From positions 1 through 46,920 of the forward strand of contig RFFQ01000090.1 of assembly GCA_003697105.1 (NCBI GenBank): 46,920 nt of DNA, given 5' to 3'. The notes beneath the pieces were generated by a model. That model saw nothing but the letters and a program-made list of their open reading frames with translations, did no database searches and had not been told where the DNA came from. Below, one piece after another: positions 43,371 through 46,920 of the stretch (positions within the stretch are counted from its first letter, which is position 1; the number at the start of each line of letters is the position of its first letter). The DNA comes from Gemmatimonadota bacterium. GTDB lineage: Bacteria; 4572-55; J002. The position numbers were made by a program, and so were the translations under genes.

Positions 43371-44324
43371 TTACGAGGCTAAAACATACTCAATTTTCAT
43401 ATAACCGGACTCATTGGTTTCTTCGTTGTAATAAGTCAGTACCCGAAATTTGGCACGGCTTCCATCTGCCAATTTAACGGCATAGGTATAGCCCCGGCTG
43501 GTGACAATGTGGGTTTCTCCGTCGTATTCAAACCATGTATCCCCGATGACGTATTCCGTTGCGGTATCCGTTTGGAAGGCACTTTCCGGCAACGTGGTGG
43601 GGTCCACCTCTTCAAACGTCTGATCGGTGATGGTAACCACACCGACGCCATCATTGAGCATGATACCGGGTAGATTCATATAACCGGCAAAACCGCCGTC
43701 TTCCACCCACAGCAAGATGATTCCCATTTTGATGTCCCATTGGCTGGGGACATCCACAAAAGCAAAATGCCCTTCATCGTTCACCAGACCCACTTCTGCT
43801 TGGTGCGTAGCACCAAACGTTGTGCCATCATACAAGGCATAACGGATCATAAACACCCCGTTGTCATAATCGTCAATTCGCATTTTGGCATGCGTGTCAC
43901 GGGTGGTTTTGATCACATAAACAATCCCTTTGGTACTTAGGGTATGGGTCATAAAATCATAATTGTACCAATTCCCGCCGGTGATTGAGGTATCCGGGTC
44001 ATCGGTGTACATGCCGGTATCGACACTGGTAACCGCATCAAAATCCGTCCCGGCTTCGTAAATTTGAACGTTGTCATTTAGGAAAAATTCAGGACTGCGG
44101 CTGATCTCCTTAAATTTCAGATCGAAGACATCATCATCGACCTGCACATAAGACGCATCCCGAAAATTAAAGTAAACCGAACCGTCTTTGATATTATTTG
44201 ACGTAAATGTTGGATTGGTTGTATCGCCCGGACCCACAATATCACCACCATCATCATCGTCACAAGCGATGAATCCAAAGGTAAGGGTGAGAGTGAATAA
44301 CAGCAAAAGTAAACGTTTTAACAT
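43371..44324 (-). CDS. HmuY-like lipoprotein with duplicated domain
   Basis: Lipoprotein of 317 residues with lipobox GFIAC (Cys 21) and an Asp-rich linker. Two segments match the HmuY core and each other: NWYNYDFMTHTLSTKGIVYV with IKTTRDTHAKMRIDDYDN (about 117-165), and TWFEYDGETHIVTSRGYTYA with VKLADGSRAKFRVLTYYN (about 260-305). HmuY proteins are surface heme scavengers that pass heme to a TonB receptor. The TonB receptor gene lies 18 bases upstream in the same operon. The heme ligand residues cannot be fixed from sequence alone, so the ligand could be another porphyrin or metal chelate. Confidence 0.75.
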   Translation of the reverse strand: MLKRLLLLLFTLTLTFGFIACDDDDGGDIVGPGDTTNPTFTSNNIKDGSVYFNFRDASYVQVDDDVFDLKFKEISRSPEFFLNDNVQIYEAGTDFDAVTSVDTGMYTDDPDTSITGGNWYNYDFMTHTLSTKGIVYVIKTTRDTHAKMRIDDYDNGVFMIRYALYDGTTFGATHQAEVGLVNDEGHFAFVDVPSQWDIKMGIILLWVEDGGFAGYMNLPGIMLNDGVGVVTITDQTFEEVDPTTLPESAFQTDTATEYVIGDTWFEYDGETHIVTSRGYTYAVKLADGSRAKFRVLTYYNEETNESGYMKIEYVLAS

Positions 44325-44342
44325 GGTAAAACCTCCTGAAAA

Positions 44343-46592
44343 TTATTGAAAAATGAGATGAATTCCGGCGTATATATCGCGCCCTTTAATTTGACCAAAC
44401 GGAAAATGTTTTTCATCGGTAATGTTGTTGATGCCGCCATACAGCTCTACGGCAAGCGTGCCCCACGTGGATGGAATGCTCAACAGGTCTTTCTCCATTT
44501 TAGCATCCAGAATCACGTGAGCCGGTACACTGTTGTACTGAACCGCTTCATCCTCGGCGTAAATATCGACGTTTGTTTGCTCATCATAAACACGCTTTTC
44601 ATCATACCAACGTCCGCGAAAGTTGCCCCGCAACCCCCATTCAACGGACTGTAACACCGCTTTCCAATTCAGGGAATGCGGCACCCGGAACGCCAATTCA
44701 TTTCCGTTGCCATCTTCTGCCTTGGTATAAGCATATCCCAGATTGAGATCGAGCGTTTCAAACGGAAAATTCGTAAAAAACAACTTATAATTGGCATCCA
44801 GATTAATTCCACTGATGGTTGCGTTATCAATGTTATAATAGGACAATACCGCCCGTTCACCTTCGGACGATTTGGTGTAATATTCGATCAAATCTTCCAG
44901 ATCATTGTAGAAAAAGTTCGTGCGGAACCAAAGCCGGCTGTCAGCAAAATATTCAATCCCTAAATTGTAGCCATTTGATTTTTCAGGTTTTAGTCCCGGT
45001 GCCCCTTCCACTTTATAACCCACATTGGAGTTATCATAATCAATATAAAGCTCCTTAATACTGGGCTGGCGGAAACCACGCCCGTAAGATGCCCGTAAGC
45101 GTAAATTTTCCCGCAAGCGGTACATTAAACTCACTTTGGGGGCGAAAAAAGTACCGTAATCGGAGTTATCGGAGTAGCGCCCTCCCACCGCAAAGGTGTG
45201 ATTGGCATAACTCCACTCCTGCTCGGCGTAGATAACCCGGGTGCTGTAGTCCCGTTCGACCAAATCACCGGTTTCGGAAGGTTCACCGTTCTCATCCACC
45301 AGTCGATCCGACGCGACGGCTTCGATGATTTGTTCCACACCGACCGTCAGTAACGTCACCCGGTAGGGGGCAAAGGTGAGTTGTGCTTTGTAATTTTGGA
45401 ATGTCTCCTCGTTGACATTATCCTTCACTTGATACCCGCTGGGCGTAAATTCCTCAAAACCGTGCTCATTAAAGGAGTAATTGCCGCTCAACTTCAGAAC
45501 GGTCGTCGGCGTGAACCGGTGGGTGTAGGAGCCCAACAAACTGATTTTATCATTCGTGGCAATATCCCGCCAGACAACATCCGAACCACCTTCCAGCCAC
45601 ATGGACTCATCCTGATAAACATCTGCTTTCAACGAAACATTGACCCGCCGCCCGTGATCATAATCCAGTTTGAGGTTAAAATTGCGGCGATCCTGCTCCG
45701 GCAGTTCATGGAAGTTATCCTGCGTGTCATAGTCTATTTCATACTGCTTGTTGTAGCCACCGCTGGCGTAAAGTTTCAAGCTACGGTTGGAATCTCCTAA
45801 ATGGCGTATCGTCTTTGCTGCCGAAAAAATGTAATCTTGCCGCCCATAACTGCCAAACGTAATTTGCGAGGTAAACAGTGGGGCACGCTCCGCATCTTTG
45901 GTGATGATGTTGATCACACCCCCCATCGCTTCCGAGCCATAAATGGAGGAAATGGGACCCTTGACCACCTCGATCCGCTCAATTTGATGCACCGGAATTT
46001 GTCCCAGATCGACGGCGCCGTCCACCCGCCCGGTAATGCGTTCGCCATCCACAAGCACCAACACATGATTGTCATTAAGCCCGTTCAGTTGGGCACTTTG
46101 AGTCCGCCCGATACCGTAACTGATCTCCAAACCGGTCTGCTCGCGCATAATGTCCACCAGATTGGAACTCCCCACATCTTTAATCGATTGATTTGAAATG
46201 ACTTCCGTAATAACCGGTGTATCTTTCAGCAGATGCGTGATCAGTGATCCAGTGACCACCACTTCATCCATATCAAACACCAGTTCCGGCAAGTGGAGTT
46301 CATGAAAAGAAGTATTGCCCGCATGAACCGTGATATTTTCCAGATATTGCGTTTGATAACCGGTATATGATGCTTGCAGGGTGTACGTCCCCGGTGGAAT
46401 ATCGATAAGGGTAAATTCTCCCTGACGATTGGTGGTTGTTTGGTAGGTCGTCTCTTTTAACCAGACCGTCGCTCCCGGCAACGTCAGGTTCTCCGTGCCC
46501 AAGGTGATTTTACCGGTAATTTTCCCGCCATTCGCCCATGCCAAAACCGGAAAAAAGAGCGGGAAGATCAAAACTAACAGCCGATATTTCAT
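44343..46592 (-). CDS. TonB-dependent outer-membrane receptor
   Basis: Receptor of 749 residues with a signal peptide. A carboxypeptidase-regulatory-like domain (about 20-105, GKITGKITLGTENLTLPGAT) precedes the plug (about 110-225, with VLVDGERITGRVDGAVDLGQ and ERIEVVKGPISSIYGSEAMG) and a 22-strand-type barrel ending in a C-terminal Phe-Gln (IHLIFQ). It imports siderophores, heme, cobalamin or similar. The HmuY-like partner downstream suggests heme or a porphyrin (inference). A perfect TATAAT lies about 110 bases upstream. Confidence 0.92.
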   Translation of the reverse strand: MKYRLLVLIFPLFFPVLAWANGGKITGKITLGTENLTLPGATVWLKETTYQTTTNRQGEFTLIDIPPGTYTLQASYTGYQTQYLENITVHAGNTSFHELHLPELVFDMDEVVVTGSLITHLLKDTPVITEVISNQSIKDVGSSNLVDIMREQTGLEISYGIGRTQSAQLNGLNDNHVLVLVDGERITGRVDGAVDLGQIPVHQIERIEVVKGPISSIYGSEAMGGVINIITKDAERAPLFTSQITFGSYGRQDYIFSAAKTIRHLGDSNRSLKLYASGGYNKQYEIDYDTQDNFHELPEQDRRNFNLKLDYDHGRRVNVSLKADVYQDESMWLEGGSDVVWRDIATNDKISLLGSYTHRFTPTTVLKLSGNYSFNEHGFEEFTPSGYQVKDNVNEETFQNYKAQLTFAPYRVTLLTVGVEQIIEAVASDRLVDENGEPSETGDLVERDYSTRVIYAEQEWSYANHTFAVGGRYSDNSDYGTFFAPKVSLMYRLRENLRLRASYGRGFRQPSIKELYIDYDNSNVGYKVEGAPGLKPEKSNGYNLGIEYFADSRLWFRTNFFYNDLEDLIEYYTKSSEGERAVLSYYNIDNATISGINLDANYKLFFTNFPFETLDLNLGYAYTKAEDGNGNELAFRVPHSLNWKAVLQSVEWGLRGNFRGRWYDEKRVYDEQTNVDIYAEDEAVQYNSVPAHVILDAKMEKDLLSIPSTWGTLAVELYGGINNITDEKHFPFGQIKGRDIYAGIHLIFQ

Positions 46593-46699
46593 GCATAAAC
46601 CTCATCATAATGATTGGAAAAGAGTTCGCTTTGCCGCTCTCCCTCACAAAGGTTGTGCCATTTTGGCTACATCCGGCAAAACAGAGGTGAAACTCCTAT

Positions 46700-46705
46700 A
46701 TTATA
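46700..46705 (-). promoter_or_regulatory. Possible -10 box of the TonB receptor operon
   Basis: A perfect TATAAT on the minus strand, about 110 bases before the start codon. No matching -35 box (TCACTT at 17 bases), so the promoter is uncertain or needs an activator. Confidence 0.35.
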
Positions 46706-46733
46706 TTGATGGTATTAGAGTTAAGTGAATATT

Positions 46734-46748
46734 CCCCTCCGAGAGGGG
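46734..46748. other. Hairpin in the right-edge intergenic region
   Basis: CCCCTC-CGA-GAGGGG, a perfect 6-bp stem with a 3-base loop. Only a short T run (TTT) follows on the plus strand, so it is a weak terminator candidate. Confidence 0.4.
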
Positions 46749-46753
46749 TTTAA

Positions 46754-46920
46754 AAAACGACCAAAACATCCATTTATGACGCCCCCCGGTTTCAGAATGA
46801 AAAAGCCACTTTTCAGATTGAACTGAAAACTCTGGAAAACTCATGTTTTAAAATTGATAAAGGCGTTCATTTTCTCAAAGGCATGGTCGTCGATGTTATT
46901 TTGGATGCGGAATCGTTGCA
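46754..46920 (+). other. Open frame reaching the right edge, possibly a gene remnant
   Basis: From the TAA at 46751 a plus-strand frame stays open for 55 codons to the window edge. It reads like protein (FQNEKATFQIELKTLEN, then DKGVHFLKGMVVDVILDAES) but has no ATG near its beginning. It may be part of a decayed gene or start at a non-standard codon. No family is recognised. Confidence 0.25.

Noticed and set aside
1-46920. CRISPR array, insertion sequence or prophage
   Set aside because: No regularly spaced repeats, transposase, integrase or phage structural motifs were seen on either strand.

Overview
This window looks like chromosome from an uncultured or little-studied bacterium of the FCB group (Bacteroidota, Calditrichota, KSB1 or Marinimicrobia relatives). 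Three large exported proteins end in the 'NYPNPFNPxT...SGVYLYxL' C-terminal FlgD-like/sorting module typical of that group. There is also a HmuY-like lipoprotein beside a TonB-dependent receptor, a BatA-like VWA protein and many lipoproteins. Assignment to a phylum is inference. Promoters follow a sigma70-like pattern, TTGACA, 17 bases, then TAnnnT, and most operons end in clear intrinsic terminators.

Layout. 1-3.7 kb (minus): start of an exported protein cut by the left edge, then a dtd-maf-LVIVD protein-batA operon. 3.8-4.7 kb (plus): cytosolic 5'-nucleotidase. 4.8-7.9 kb (minus): three-gene proton-translocating NAD(P) transhydrogenase operon. 8.0-10.6 kb (minus): an AhpD-like protein coupled to a 24-residue membrane microprotein, and an operon of cytoplasmic thiol peroxidase, exported thiol peroxidase and double rhodanese. 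10.9-17.0 kb (plus): exported hydrolase, YHS lipoprotein, hybrid histidine kinase, periplasmic ankyrin protein, and a membrane-anchored zinc-ribbon/PUR fusion. 17.0-25.5 kb: macro-domain protein, a 1202-residue BNR-repeat protein, a TIR protein with a DUF1848 neighbour, a glycine-rich solenoid protein and a helical-repeat protein. 25.7-32.1 kb (plus): complete pstSCAB-phoU. 32.3-34.7 kb: divergent K+ channel and radical SAM/SPASM protein. 34.7-37.4 kb (minus): a seven-gene thiol-redox operon. 37.7-42.4 kb (plus): subtilase with cohesin-like and dockerin-like modules, and a Calx-beta lipoprotein. 42.5-46.6 kb (minus): 7TM protein, then a TonB receptor and HmuY-like pair.

The most striking find is in the 34.7-37.4 kb redox operon. 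Two of its genes are interrupted by an in-frame TGA that is best read as selenocysteine. One is a lipoprotein form of the two-domain protein disulfide oxidoreductase (PDO/glutaredoxin-like), whose second active site reads TPT-U-PHC. The other is a 63-residue single-pass membrane protein with a GVPT-U-MGEAC motif. Each TGA is followed by a perfect 6-bp stem-loop at the distance expected of a bacterial SECIS element, and the second loop carries the GGU found in E. coli fdhF. A conventional gene caller would split the first gene and truncate the second. Around them lie thioredoxin, a DUF6132-type protein, a CcmH-like protein, a DUF1858 protein and OsmC, with 4-base overlaps or gaps of 2 to 14 bases, which suggests a dedicated envelope thiol or selenol redox relay.

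The tpx-tpx-rhodanese operon, the AhpD protein, the transhydrogenase (NADPH supply) and this operon together point to a strong investment in peroxide and thiol management. No tRNA, rRNA, CRISPR array, insertion sequence or phage gene was seen.
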